Shown: in pieces, positions 47,558 to 55,959 of the stretch
Position numbering within the stretch: position 1 is the stretch's first letter
Layout: every line of letters starts with the position of its first letter
NCBI GenBank assembly: GCA_963784615.1
Contig: CAWASG010000001.1
Span: 1,426,001 to 1,490,000 of the forward strand
Reading direction: 5' to 3'
Length of the DNA stretch: 64,000 nt
From: UBA11403 sp963784615
Lineage (GTDB): Bacteria > Pseudomonadota > Gammaproteobacteria > Legionellales > Legionellaceae
Program-made: the position numbers and the translations under genes
Notes under the pieces: model-generated
Told to the model about the DNA's origin: nothing
Seen by the model: the letters and a program-made list of their open reading frames with translations, nothing else
The model's database searches: none

Positions 47558-48451
47558 TCACCAATGCCAATAATGATCTACCAATAAAAATATAAACAAC
47601 AACATCAAATACACAATCGAAAATCGAAACGTCAGCATGGCATTCCGCGCCGCTTCATGTCGATACAACACAATCGCCCAATACATAAAACGCGCACCAA
47701 GAAGCACTGCGCCGGTTAAATAAAGCAAGCCACTCATTCCAACCAAATACGGCAACACACTCACAACACAGAGCAAAATGGTATACAGCAAAACATTCAG
47801 TTTGGTATAGCGAATCCCATAAATCACTGGCAACATGGGAATTTCCGCGTTCTTGTAATCCTCAAAACGATAAATGGACAACGCCCAGAAATGCGGTGGC
47901 GTCCAGACAAAAATAATTAAAACCAGAAGTAATGCTTGAGGATCCAAATGATTCGTAACCGCGGTCCAACCTAATAAAGGCGGTGCCGCGCCAGCCAAGC
48001 CACCAATCACAATGTTTTGTGCTGTGGCGCGCTTAAGGTAACCCGTGTAAACACCTGCATATCCAATCAAAGTCAGAAAAGTTAAGCACGCTGTAAGTGT
48101 ATTAACCCAGACCACTAAGACACCAAGTCCAACAACACCCAAAATCAACGCAAACCACAATGCCTGACTTATCGAAATTTGCCCGCGTGCAACGGGGCGT
48201 TTTTTAGTACGAGCCATCAACCCGTCAATCCGTTTATCCACCAGATGATTAATAGCCGCCGCACTGCCCGCACAACAACCAATCCCCAGCAATGATGCAA
48301 ACACCGTAAACAGAGGAACCCCGCCTGGGGTCGCCAGAAACATACCCACCAGCACCGTCAACAACATCAGAGCAACAACACGCGGCTTACATAGCTCAAG
48401 ATAATCGCGGAATGACGTCGACGCAACACGCGCCTCAGAATGAACTTGCAT
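47558..48451 (-). CDS. ctaB: Heme O synthase (protoheme IX farnesyltransferase)
   Basis: Adds the farnesyl tail to heme B for terminal oxidases. 297 residues with about eight membrane segments. The prenyl-diphosphate motif is AAAINHLVDKRIDGLMARTK (the NxxxDxxxD-type Mg site), and the second acidic region is YRFEDYKNAEIPMLPV. CKPRVVALMLLTVLVGMFLA at the N-terminus is typical. The start overlaps ctaA by 17 bp. Confidence 0.95.
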   Translation of the reverse strand: MQVHSEARVASTSFRDYLELCKPRVVALMLLTVLVGMFLATPGGVPLFTVFASLLGIGCCAGSAAAINHLVDKRIDGLMARTKKRPVARGQISISQALWFALILGVVGLGVLVVWVNTLTACLTFLTLIGYAGVYTGYLKRATAQNIVIGGLAGAAPPLLGWTAVTNHLDPQALLLVLIIFVWTPPHFWALSIYRFEDYKNAEIPMLPVIYGIRYTKLNVLLYTILLCVVSVLPYLVGMSGLLYLTGAVLLGARFMYWAIVLYRHEAARNAMLTFRFSIVYLMLLFIFLLVDHYWHW

Positions 48452-49448
48452 TTCTCGCCTCCCCAGACACTAAATAACGCGTACTCAACATCAATGCCAA
48501 TAACAAGGCGGCAACACCATTATGACAAACAGCAACCCAAAGTGGCAGCAGATAAACCACGTTCAAAATCCCAAGCGTAAATTGCGCCAAAACCAAGCAG
48601 AAAATAAAAAAAGCGGCCCGTCGTAATGAAGCAAATCGAGAACGTGACCACAACCATGCAGAAAGTATCAAGAGATACCCCGCCACAACGATAGCCCCGA
48701 GCCGATGCACAAATTGAATCGTCACGCGTGCGTCTGAATCCAGCACACCACCTTGATAATTTGCCCCGATAGGCGAAAATAATTGAAATGCTTCTGTAAA
48801 ATGCAGTGCCGGTAACCATTGACCATTGCACTGAGGAAAACCAACGCAGGCAACACCCGCGTAATTTGAACTCACCCAACCACCTAACGCAATTTGACAG
48901 AATACAAGAACCAAGCCCAGACTAATCCAAAACCGCCATGCAGCATTATCCGCTTGCCTGATGGCGCTTAATTGCATTCTAAAATAACAAAGACTTGAGA
49001 AGATCAAAATACCGCCCAACAAATGCCCCATCACAACCAATGGCAATAGTTTCAGCGTCACGGTCCACATCCCTAACAACGCTTGAAACACGATTAAAAA
49101 CATCACCACGAGCGGTACGCCCCAAGGAACGCGCTGCCCTTGGCGATTCGCCCGAAAAACACACACATTAATCAGAAGCACCAGCAAAACCAATGACCCA
49201 GCAACATAACGATGCACCATTTCAGTCCATGCTTTGCGTGATTCAATCGGTACATCAGGAAAGCGAGCTTGAGCATCCGGCAATTCTGTCTGCAGCGATG
49301 AGACCGCCATGCGCCCATAACACCCAGGCCAATCAGGACAGCCCAGTCCTGCGTGCGTTAATCGGGTATATGCACCCAACATCACGACGATGAGCGATAC
49401 GATCATTGCAAGGGTTGCCACACGGCGTAATATAATTAAAGATTGCAT
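48435..49448 (-). CDS. ctaA: Heme A synthase
   Basis: Oxidises the C8 methyl of heme O to make heme A. 337 residues, eight predicted membrane segments. AYTRLTHAGLGCPDWPGCYG and, in the second half, SSNYAGVACVGFPQC are the duplicated loop motifs with paired cysteines; heme-ligand histidines are in WTEMVHRYVAG, VVMGHLLGG, IQFVHRLGA and AVCHNGVAA. Presence of ctaA with sco and surf1 implies an aa3-type oxidase elsewhere in the genome. Confidence 0.95.
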   Translation of the reverse strand: MQSLIILRRVATLAMIVSLIVVMLGAYTRLTHAGLGCPDWPGCYGRMAVSSLQTELPDAQARFPDVPIESRKAWTEMVHRYVAGSLVLLVLLINVCVFRANRQGQRVPWGVPLVVMFLIVFQALLGMWTVTLKLLPLVVMGHLLGGILIFSSLCYFRMQLSAIRQADNAAWRFWISLGLVLVFCQIALGGWVSSNYAGVACVGFPQCNGQWLPALHFTEAFQLFSPIGANYQGGVLDSDARVTIQFVHRLGAIVVAGYLLILSAWLWSRSRFASLRRAAFFIFCLVLAQFTLGILNVVYLLPLWVAVCHNGVAALLLALMLSTRYLVSGEARNASSF

Positions 49449-49449
49449 C

Positions 49450-50028
49450 TTATTTACTCTTGGTTTGTGTTGTCGTTAACAACTGTTTTAAATCATGATA
49501 AATATCGTCGGATTCAGCCGTTACCGCATATGACAACACCAAAAACCCTTGCGGATTGGCAATAAAAATGCGTTGACCAGGTGACTCTTTGGCTAATGCT
49601 TCCGATTCCATTTGTGGCAAATACACGGCCTCGATAGTCTGTTCCCCGAGTTTGGCTTTCAATTCAGATGATAAGGGCGTTGACAACTCCCCCATCAGTA
49701 ACACTTCATCCACTTCATAATAACGACGCCCTAAAGCCAAACGCACGCGAGCCAATTGCTCCAATTGCGTCACACAGGTCTCGTCACACGCGTCCGGACG
49801 CCACAACACCACATGCCACTTCGGCATATTCGCCGTCAGCTTGGTTGATGTATGCAGCTTGTTAAGCGATGAAATCGGCAACGCTGGGTTAACAAAGTTA
49901 CCCTTATTGGTCGAATGCCCACTGAGCCACTGGGGATGCTGGTAAAAATACATTGCAGTTAAACCTGGTGCAAAAAAAAGTAAAGCTAACAACAGCACCA
50001 TCACTGCATGACGAGATAAAAGTTTCAT
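49450..50028 (-). CDS. Membrane-anchored protein of the oxidase assembly cluster
   Basis: 192 residues: one N-terminal membrane segment (AVMVLLLALLFFAPGLTAMYFY) and a periplasmic domain of about 150 residues. WHVVLWRPDACDETCVTQLEQLARVRLALG has a CDETC pair where a thioredoxin-fold protein would have its active site, and IFIANPQGFLVLSYAV resembles the SCO/thioredoxin 'D.xG.xxxxY' strand. A protein of this kind often sits between surf1 and ctaA in gammaproteobacteria and is unnamed. Its start overlaps surf1 and its stop lies 1 bp from ctaA, so it belongs to the same operon and probably helps metal or heme delivery. Confidence 0.82.
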   Translation of the reverse strand: MKLLSRHAVMVLLLALLFFAPGLTAMYFYQHPQWLSGHSTNKGNFVNPALPISSLNKLHTSTKLTANMPKWHVVLWRPDACDETCVTQLEQLARVRLALGRRYYEVDEVLLMGELSTPLSSELKAKLGEQTIEAVYLPQMESEALAKESPGQRIFIANPQGFLVLSYAVTAESDDIYHDLKQLLTTTQTKSK

Positions 50029-50744
50029 GATTTTTTCTTAATATTCAACATAACGTACAACATCAAAATAACCAACGCCATCGCAAACCATTGCACGGCA
50101 TAAGCAAAATGGCGGCTGGGAGACATGGCAACAACTGGCCAGTCACGCACAAATCCATGCGCCGCGTCAGGGCGAAGGCGAATGATAAACGGATAGACTG
50201 ATTTATGCAAAAATTGACCCACTATTCGGGCATCGACTAACTCAATAACAGCCAGACTGGTTTGTTTACTATCAAATATGTTGCCAAGCGCCCAATTTTT
50301 ATCCGAAGGAAAATAAGCGCTTCCTACGACTTCCATTTCACCGGTCGGCGTCGTAATCGAAGGAAGCATCTCACGATTAGAGTTGGCAGGCACAAACCCC
50401 CGGTCAATCAAAACCACTTTGCCCTTCTCCACAACGAGGGGCGTTAAAACATCGTAGCCAAATTGGTGCTGATAATGTTGATTATCCAGCAATAACGTCA
50501 CTGGCATAAAATGCCCCCGGACGTGTATCGGCTGATACTGAGTCGGTGGTACGCTACCAGACTGCCAATCAATCGGCGCTTGCGTGGCCTGCTGATGTTG
50601 TGTTGCCAATAACTGTTCTTTTTCATCAGCTCGTGCTAACTGCCAAAACCCCAGCCGAATAAAAAACAAACAAAACAAGAGCGCCAGAATGCCAAATCGC
50701 CAATTGGCGATGAAATGGCTTTGAAAACGAGTTATACTCATCAA
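50025..50744 (-). CDS. surf1: SURF1-family oxidase assembly factor
   Basis: Helps insert heme into subunit I of cytochrome c oxidase. 239 residues with the family plan: an N-terminal membrane helix (FGILALLFCLFFIRLGFWQL), a periplasmic domain and a C-terminal helix (QWFAMALVILMLYVML). Motifs LGFWQLARADEKEQLL, VRGHFMPVTLLLDNQ and KVVLIDRGFVP are diagnostic. First gene of the cluster; divergent from the DUF2909 gene, with 39 bp between starts. Confidence 0.94.
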   Translation of the reverse strand: MMSITRFQSHFIANWRFGILALLFCLFFIRLGFWQLARADEKEQLLATQHQQATQAPIDWQSGSVPPTQYQPIHVRGHFMPVTLLLDNQHYQHQFGYDVLTPLVVEKGKVVLIDRGFVPANSNREMLPSITTPTGEMEVVGSAYFPSDKNWALGNIFDSKQTSLAVIELVDARIVGQFLHKSVYPFIIRLRPDAAHGFVRDWPVVAMSPSRHFAYAVQWFAMALVILMLYVMLNIKKKS

Positions 50745-50783
50745 TTAAATGGCTCAAGATTAACGAACACGGAGTATACCAAA

Positions 50784-50987
50784 ATGTTGGCTAAAGTGAT
50801 CATCATCACGGTAATGGTGTGCATAGTCGTCGCACTTTTCAGTGGTCTTGCTTTTCTTGTACGGGATGAAGGAAAAACCAAGCGCTCCGTCAAAGCATTG
50901 AGTTGGCGCATTGGATTGTCGCTCGCCTTGTTTCTTTTTCTTTTTTTAGCTTATTATCTGAAATGGATCACACCTCATGCGCTCTAA
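50784..50987 (+). CDS. DUF2909 twin-transmembrane protein
   Basis: 67 residues with two membrane segments around a conserved hydrophilic loop: VIIITVMVCIVVALFSGLAF, then LVRDEGKTKRSVKALSWRIG, then LSLALFLFLFLAYYLKWI. The loop is the DUF2909 signature. These proteins usually sit divergent from surf1 in gammaproteobacteria, as here, and are presumed oxidase-related. GGAG lies 10 nt before ATG 50784; the longer frame to 50715 would overlap surf1. Confidence 0.88.
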   Translation: MLAKVIIITVMVCIVVALFSGLAFLVRDEGKTKRSVKALSWRIGLSLALFLFLFLAYYLKWITPHAL

Positions 50988-51435
50988 CATGAAACATGTC
51001 TTATGGATTTTACTTGGCATATCGGCCTATTCATATGGCGATACAATTGATCATTACATGAACATTGCCAACGGCATACCACAAATGGAAATGAAAGCCG
51101 ACGAACAATCGCAGGCTTGGGCACGTTCCGCACGCACCGTTCTCACATTAACCTGCGACGGAATCGCCGATAGCCTGATGCTTGCTAATGACACTGCAAC
51201 TCAACAAGGCAAACCTTTATTTTGTCTAACGCCAGGCGTACAAATCAACCCTGAAATGCTCAGTGCGTTGATTCAACAAACCTATCAGTCACTCACCACC
51301 GCGCAAGCCGATAAAGATAAAATGACCGTCTCACAAGTCGCCCTGCTCGGCATGCAAAAACAGTATCCGTGTAAAGACGAGTCAGCACAAAAAAAAGCAC
51401 CGGAGCAAGCACCCACTTGGGAAGTTGCTCATTAA
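50977..51435 (+). CDS. Rap1a/Tai-like secreted small protein
   Basis: 152 residues from ATG 50977, or 148 from ATG 50989, which lies just past the preceding stop. A signal peptide (KHVLWILLGISAYSYG) is followed by TLTCDGIADSLMLAN, PLFCLTPGVQINPEMLSAL and QVALLGMQKQYPC. The order 'C.G...G/D...., FC.P.GV....L......Y......., A...V..AL...YPC' is that of the Rap1a/Tai family, known as periplasmic immunity proteins against type VI amidase effectors; many relatives have other or unknown roles. It is coupled to the DUF2909 gene by an 11-bp overlap. No cognate toxin is nearby. Confidence 0.65.
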   Translation: MRSNMKHVLWILLGISAYSYGDTIDHYMNIANGIPQMEMKADEQSQAWARSARTVLTLTCDGIADSLMLANDTATQQGKPLFCLTPGVQINPEMLSALIQQTYQSLTTAQADKDKMTVSQVALLGMQKQYPCKDESAQKKAPEQAPTWEVAH

Positions 51436-51541
51436 TCGGATGTCGGTTGTTGCGTAGGTTGGGTTGAGCGAGAGCGAAGCCCAACAAAACCGCCCCTGTT
51501 GGGCTTCGCTCTCGCTCAACCCAACCTACATCCGATTAATT
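51431..51541. repeat. R1 palindromic repeat, copy h, with extended flanks
   Basis: The core (51454-51529) has arms GTAGGTTGGGTTGAGCGAGA and GCGAAGCCCAACA around AAACCGCCCC. Outside it ATTAATCGGATGT on the left pairs with ACATCCGATTAAT on the right, so the whole inverted repeat is about 110 bp. It overlaps the stop of the Rap1a-like gene. Confidence 0.9.
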
Positions 51542-51689
51542 CTTCTAAGTTTAATGATTAAATCAGAACGATAGCAGACTATAAATCAATTCTATTTTTT
51601 GATTAAAATATAGTACGCTATAAATTCACATATATTTTGCATTGGAATAAAGTTCAAAATATATAGGGGCAACCTCGTCTTTGCATGTG

Positions 51690-51920
51690 TCCCAGTCCCT
51701 TCGGTACCAACAGCCACAATGAACCTGCAGGTCGTCGTTGCGAGCGAAGCGCGTCAATCCAAGGTTCGAGGCTTTGTTCTCTGGATTGCTTCGTGCCTCG
51801 CAACGACGCCTGGCAGATCATGGCACAAATTGTGAAGCTCATTGGAAAGCAAGAAGAGAGAAAAGCTTCGAACCCCTGGATTTCTTCGCACCTCCCAACG
51901 ACGGCAATCCAGGCGTAACC
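51690..51920. repeat. R2 palindromic repeats, copies e and f
   Basis: Copy e (51733-51808) has arms GTCGTTGCGAGCGAAGCG and GCTTCGTGCCTCGCAACGAC around a mixed centre. The left flank has CCCTTCGGTACCAACAGCCA, and the right flank has CACAAATTGTGAAGCTCATT. A decayed copy f (51868-51918) has CTTCGAACCCCTGGATTTCT and CCCAACGACGGCAATCC. Copy f ends at the stop codon of the AhpD-like gene. Upstream, 51541-51690 is AT-rich with nothing recognised. Confidence 0.75.
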
Positions 51921-52262
51921 TTAAGCTGAAAATTCTTCAAAAGCCTCGACCGCTTCAGCAGCATACATCAATGATGGACCGCCCCCCATGTAAATGGCCA
52001 TACCTAGCGTTTCCATTAACTCTTCTCGAGTCGTTTGTAATCGTACTAAGGCTTGGGAATGAAAACCAATACACCCTGGGCAATGATTAGCAACAGCAAG
52101 TGCCATGGCAATTAACTCTTTGGTTTTTTTATCGAGCACACCCTCTTTAGTTGCTGCTTGAGATAGCGCTATAAATCCCTTCATCACATCCGGTATTTCC
52201 TTACTCATTTTAGCCACTTGAGCCTGAATCCCTTTGGTAACTTGACTATATTTATCCGTCAT
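51921..52262 (-). CDS. AhpD-like/carboxymuconolactone decarboxylase-family protein
   Basis: All-helical fold often acting as a peroxidase with a CxxC pair. 113 residues from ATG 52262, with GGAG upstream; the longer frame is rejected. AVANHCPGCIGFHSQALVR contains the CxxC...H active site of the family, and ELMETLGMAIYMGGGPSLMY is typical of the third helix pair. The physiological reductant is unknown. It is a single gene with R2 repeats at its 3' end. Confidence 0.88.
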   Translation of the reverse strand: MTDKYSQVTKGIQAQVAKMSKEIPDVMKGFIALSQAATKEGVLDKKTKELIAMALAVANHCPGCIGFHSQALVRLQTTREELMETLGMAIYMGGGPSLMYAAEAVEAFEEFSA

Positions 52263-52407
52263 CGCTTGATCTCCTCTAATAGAAAAAATATTGTAGCTTA
52301 TCATGATAAAAATACCCAAACTCTTTTTTCCACCTTAAGGATCCTTTAATATTTCGCCATTAAAGTGTAACAGCGACCTCAATCAGACCACATTTTTAGG
52401 AGCCACG

Positions 52408-54108
52408 ATGCGTCACTTACAAGCACTGAATATAGACAGGTTATTAGACGAGCAACTCTCCGCATACCTGACTCACCAAGATGCGCAAGCGCTACGTCAA
52501 CATTGTTTAAGCATCACGCCCATTCAGCCGATTATGAATACAATTTCCACACAATTAAAAACTGCAGCTGAACAGGATAAAACCGAAGAGGCGACTCGAT
52601 TAAGAGATGCGGCATATCAATCTCAGTTAACGGATGATCAAACCGAGGCGTCTAAAGATAGGGCATTAACGGCACGCTATAGTTCACGTAAAGGCGAGTT
52701 ACAACATTCCCTCCGGTCAATCGAAACTGAAAATCGAAAGACAGAAATTGAAGCCTTAGATATGTCCCGGCATCTATCATTGCTGCGTAGCCAATTGAAT
52801 GACATCCATCATCAAATGGGTGCGCTACAACCTCAACATACCACTACACACCATCATCCAGGTCATGCAACTGCTCAAGTCATCGTCCAAAATACCGCAA
52901 CAAACGTTCATGTCCACCCGGATGCACCTATCAATCCACAAGAACGACGGCTAATTGAGCTGAATAGGGATAAAGATAAGCTATTGAGAGCCATTGACAA
53001 GCTGAATCAAGACACAGCCACTCTTAAATGCACAGTCATTTCACGGGGCTCATCGCTTCAGTTGCTTAAATCTGAAATCAATGATATCTCCGGACAAGAA
53101 ATACAACTTCGACAGCGAGAAATCGCTCGCGCCGAGCGTAGCCGAAGTCCAAGATTCTCTATTGAAGCGCTCACACAGGCGAACCGGGAAAAGCTTAATA
53201 GGGATACTCGCACAAGACAAAATGAAATTGATGCGCATCGGGTAGAAATGGAAAACATCTCCATAAAAAAATGTCATCCAGCCTTTCTAAACACCCTTGA
53301 GCGTGACTTGCGAGGCAACACCCTTCCACTCCAAAACTTTGAGAATGCCACTCTACTGAGCATTATTGCGAAAATGCGATGCCATATTGCAGACTTGGTC
53401 ACACTTGATGAATCACGACATGTACTCCGGCAATCACAATTAAATTTGAATAATCAATTGGCCATGCAAACAGCTGCTGAGTCATCGACAACGCGCCTGG
53501 ATATTGCCAACCGAAGGATGAAAGAGGAAAATATAGGTTTACTCGAAGCTAACGTCAATCTGAGTCACATCAGCAACGATCGCCTCAACACACGAAATCA
53601 ATTTGCCCAATACGCTCTGGTTGCAACAGTTTTAACGGCCATTGGCGCGACTGTGGGTTATCTATTAAACGCGACCTTACTGATGATGGTTGCCCCAGTA
53701 GTTCCCATTATACTTGCAAGCCTAGCCGGCGTTGTGATTGCCGGCCTACTCATCACGTCGGCCATTGCATGGATAAGCGCGGCGATAACGCAATCTGAAA
53801 TCGATGCTAATCACGCAAGTCACAATAACAACCTCGTGCAAATAGCAGACAACTCTCAAGAAATGACACGGCTCTCAAAAAGCCAACTGCCTGCAATCGA
53901 AGCAGCTATTCAACGTTACCAACAAGAGAGCCATTCTGGACAAAGGCGTGTTGAACAAGCCGAAGCAAATGCGCGAGGATCCTTCGCTGCAGCCGAAGGG
54001 ATCGCGGTGAACTTGCCGTTCGTGACTCAAAGTGGTTTTGGGATGTTTCCACCAGCAGATGCAATACCGCAAAATAATAATCAATTTGTCTCTTCTTATC
54101 AGGGATAA
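52408..54108 (+). CDS. Coiled-coil protein with a hydrophobic hairpin; possible effector
   Basis: 566 residues without a signal peptide. Residues about 40-390 are largely charged helix with heptad-like runs (for example AEQDKTEEATRLRDAA and ELNRDKDKLLRAIDKLNQ), broken by a His-rich stretch, TTHHHPGHATAQ. Two adjacent hydrophobic segments follow at about 408-460 (YALVATVLTAIGATVGYLL; APVVPIILASLAGVVIAGLL), then another short coil and a tail rich in Asn, Gln and Phe. I recognise no family. Long coiled coils with a C-terminal membrane hairpin are common among Dot/Icm effectors that sit in host membranes, so that is a reasonable guess. Confidence 0.65.
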   Translation: MRHLQALNIDRLLDEQLSAYLTHQDAQALRQHCLSITPIQPIMNTISTQLKTAAEQDKTEEATRLRDAAYQSQLTDDQTEASKDRALTARYSSRKGELQHSLRSIETENRKTEIEALDMSRHLSLLRSQLNDIHHQMGALQPQHTTTHHHPGHATAQVIVQNTATNVHVHPDAPINPQERRLIELNRDKDKLLRAIDKLNQDTATLKCTVISRGSSLQLLKSEINDISGQEIQLRQREIARAERSRSPRFSIEALTQANREKLNRDTRTRQNEIDAHRVEMENISIKKCHPAFLNTLERDLRGNTLPLQNFENATLLSIIAKMRCHIADLVTLDESRHVLRQSQLNLNNQLAMQTAAESSTTRLDIANRRMKEENIGLLEANVNLSHISNDRLNTRNQFAQYALVATVLTAIGATVGYLLNATLLMMVAPVVPIILASLAGVVIAGLLITSAIAWISAAITQSEIDANHASHNNNLVQIADNSQEMTRLSKSQLPAIEAAIQRYQQESHSGQRRVEQAEANARGSFAAAEGIAVNLPFVTQSGFGMFPPADAIPQNNNQFVSSYQG

Positions 54109-54118
54109 ACTAATACCG

Positions 54119-54148
54119 ACCTCCTCTCTCAATGCCACGAGAGGAGGT
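54119..54148. repeat. 10-bp hairpin after the coiled-coil gene
   Basis: ACCTCCTCTC and GAGAGGAGGT around TCAATGCCAC, starting 10 bp past the stop. No T-run follows. It contains AGAGGAGG, which resembles a ribosome binding site held in a stem, but no start codon follows at proper spacing. Confidence 0.65.
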
Positions 54149-54280
54149 TAATCCACCTCAAACAATCTCATTGTGCGCGCTTAATGTGCTACAATGCCAT
54201 CATTTGCATGCAAAAGCCCTCTATTTACTAAGATTCCGTGGTTTATAGCTTTAGGAAAAGAACAAATTTGGAGAAAGGTC

Positions 54281-55615
54281 ATGACTGAACAACCAGATCA
54301 CACTATTCAATTAGACTTACTTGAAGGTCATGGCGTACCCTTATTCTATAAAACAGAAAATGACGATATAGACACAGGATATACTACTAATCAATCTGGC
54401 CGTAATTTAGCAAAATGGTTGTTCAGTGAATCTGTTTTTTCGACATCAATGGTTGATATCAGCTTACTTAAAAGCTTAGTCATAAAACGTGACCCACAAG
54501 TATTTGATGAGTTTCGTGATGGTTTGCAAGAGGTTCTGGATAATGTTTTTTTTCATGCATCAAATACAACAGAACGATTTCAAGAACATTTTATAGCAAA
54601 TTTCTCAACGGATGACGAAGTCATCAACGGCAAAAACTTACAACTCCAAAATATTATCACCGCTGCACTCTCCATCATACCCTATACAGAACCGTTAGAT
54701 GACACTGTAATCCGTGTACCACAACTCATAGATGACCGCTGGCAAAAAATAACCTATACCCTACAGCGTATACAAATGACTCAATCCGCATTTGGCCCAC
54801 CCTATTTTGCTTATGGTTTAATGCCTAACAGTGGAGGGGCGCAAGCACAAATATTGTTTATGGGCACGAACCCTATCCCTACTGCAACGGGTGCCAATCA
54901 TACGTTTATGGCGGACACTATTCCAGGTTTGAGCGTAGGTGAGCATTTATATCTTTCCGGAAAAAATAACATTCAAGAATTTATCAACCATGCACATACA
55001 ACAACCGGAGCTCCAGTCATTGCTAACGGACAAAGTCTCGGTGGAAGTCTGGCGGTATTGAGCCATGTGTATCAACCCGATAAAGTACAAGCCGCGGCTT
55101 TTAATCCACCAGCGTTCTTATTAAATTTACGTACGACTTACGAAAGAAATATAGAGCTCGCTAAACTCAACGACGAAACAGATGAAGAATTTTTCAAGCG
55201 AACGCATGGCAATAAAAATCCAATTACAATTATCACCAACAAAGGCGACCCAGTATTTCAGATTGGTACTTATATTCCAGGCAACGCTAAAATATGGCGG
55301 GTTAGCTCCGATGTTGGCGACAATGGAAACGCTGTGTCCAGGCACAAAGATTGTTACGCCACTCACTCGGCGTTGCACGGCTTAGTATTTGAATCAGTAA
55401 ACCCTGCTGTTGAAAATGAGCGACTAGCACGCACTGTTCTTACTGTTTTATGGCAAATTATTTCCGTACCATTGACGATCATTCACGGCGTTATCATGAT
55501 ATGCAAAGCAATTATTTATTATATCGGTGAGGCGTTATCTGCCTGCGTTGATGCTTTTTGTGGCTCTGCTACAGAGGAGAACGCGGAAGAACCTGTTGTT
55601 GTAAATATCCCATGA
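54281..55615 (+). CDS. Lipase-like alpha/beta hydrolase with C-terminal hydrophobic segment
   Basis: 444 residues from ATG 54281, which has GGAGAAAGG upstream; the frame to 54194 is rejected. The nucleophile elbow is IANGQSLGGSLAVLSH with Ser252 (GxSxG). Asp323 (TNKGDPVFQ) and His362 or His366 (ATHSALHGLVF) complete a lipase-type triad in the right order. There is no signal peptide, but a hydrophobic stretch near the C-terminus (TVLWQIISVPLTIIHGVIMI) could be one or two membrane segments. Fits class 3 lipase-like proteins. With the preceding coiled-coil gene it may form an effector pair; inference only. Confidence 0.75.
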   Translation: MTEQPDHTIQLDLLEGHGVPLFYKTENDDIDTGYTTNQSGRNLAKWLFSESVFSTSMVDISLLKSLVIKRDPQVFDEFRDGLQEVLDNVFFHASNTTERFQEHFIANFSTDDEVINGKNLQLQNIITAALSIIPYTEPLDDTVIRVPQLIDDRWQKITYTLQRIQMTQSAFGPPYFAYGLMPNSGGAQAQILFMGTNPIPTATGANHTFMADTIPGLSVGEHLYLSGKNNIQEFINHAHTTTGAPVIANGQSLGGSLAVLSHVYQPDKVQAAAFNPPAFLLNLRTTYERNIELAKLNDETDEEFFKRTHGNKNPITIITNKGDPVFQIGTYIPGNAKIWRVSSDVGDNGNAVSRHKDCYATHSALHGLVFESVNPAVENERLARTVLTVLWQIISVPLTIIHGVIMICKAIIYYIGEALSACVDAFCGSATEENAEEPVVVNIP

Positions 55616-55620
55616 AAGTC

Positions 55621-55884
55621 CTATTTACGCACGTATCCTGCCTCGCTGCCAGAAGCTTTATAATTAACAAGGGCTTCCTGTTTAATTTCGTGGCCAGATT
55701 TTTGTGCTAGATCCAGCGCGGTATGATTTTCATTATCAGGTATATTACTATCAAAATAAGGTAACAGCGCCTTCATCATCTCAAACTTCACCAACTCGGA
55801 TGAATATAAAGAACTGAATAGATCAGAAAATAAAAGTGTAGTTGAATATACACTTGGAATTTTTAGCAATACGCCAGCTATCAA
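55621..55884 (-). pseudogene. Ankyrin-repeat remnant (minus strand)
   Basis: The C-terminal part reads MMKALLPYFDSNIPDNENHTAL then DLAQKSGHEIKQEALVNY, clearly an ankyrin repeat (xxDNxxxTALDLAxxxGH). Upstream of it the frame turns hydrophobic and Ser-rich and continues open to about 55950 without ATG or GTG; only a weak TTG (55884) could start it. It looks like the last repeat of a larger ankyrin gene whose 5' part is lost. Confidence 0.6.
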
Positions 55885-55951
55885 TATTATGAATGAGATA
55901 TTTTTAGAACAAGAAAATAAACTCGATTTTAATTCGCCAGTTCAAGTGTAA
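55762..55951 (+). pseudogene. 3' fragment of a second gene (plus strand)
   Basis: An open frame without a start, on the strand opposite the ankyrin remnant. Its last part reads NSDEYKELNRSENKSVVEYT then LGIFSNTPAINIMNEIFLEQ and ends DFNSPVQV before TAA (55949-55951). The composition is that of a normal protein, more so than the opposite frame over the same bases. It suggests that the ends of two different genes were joined here by deletion or rearrangement. Confidence 0.45.
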
Positions 55952-55959
55952 AGTTAGTC

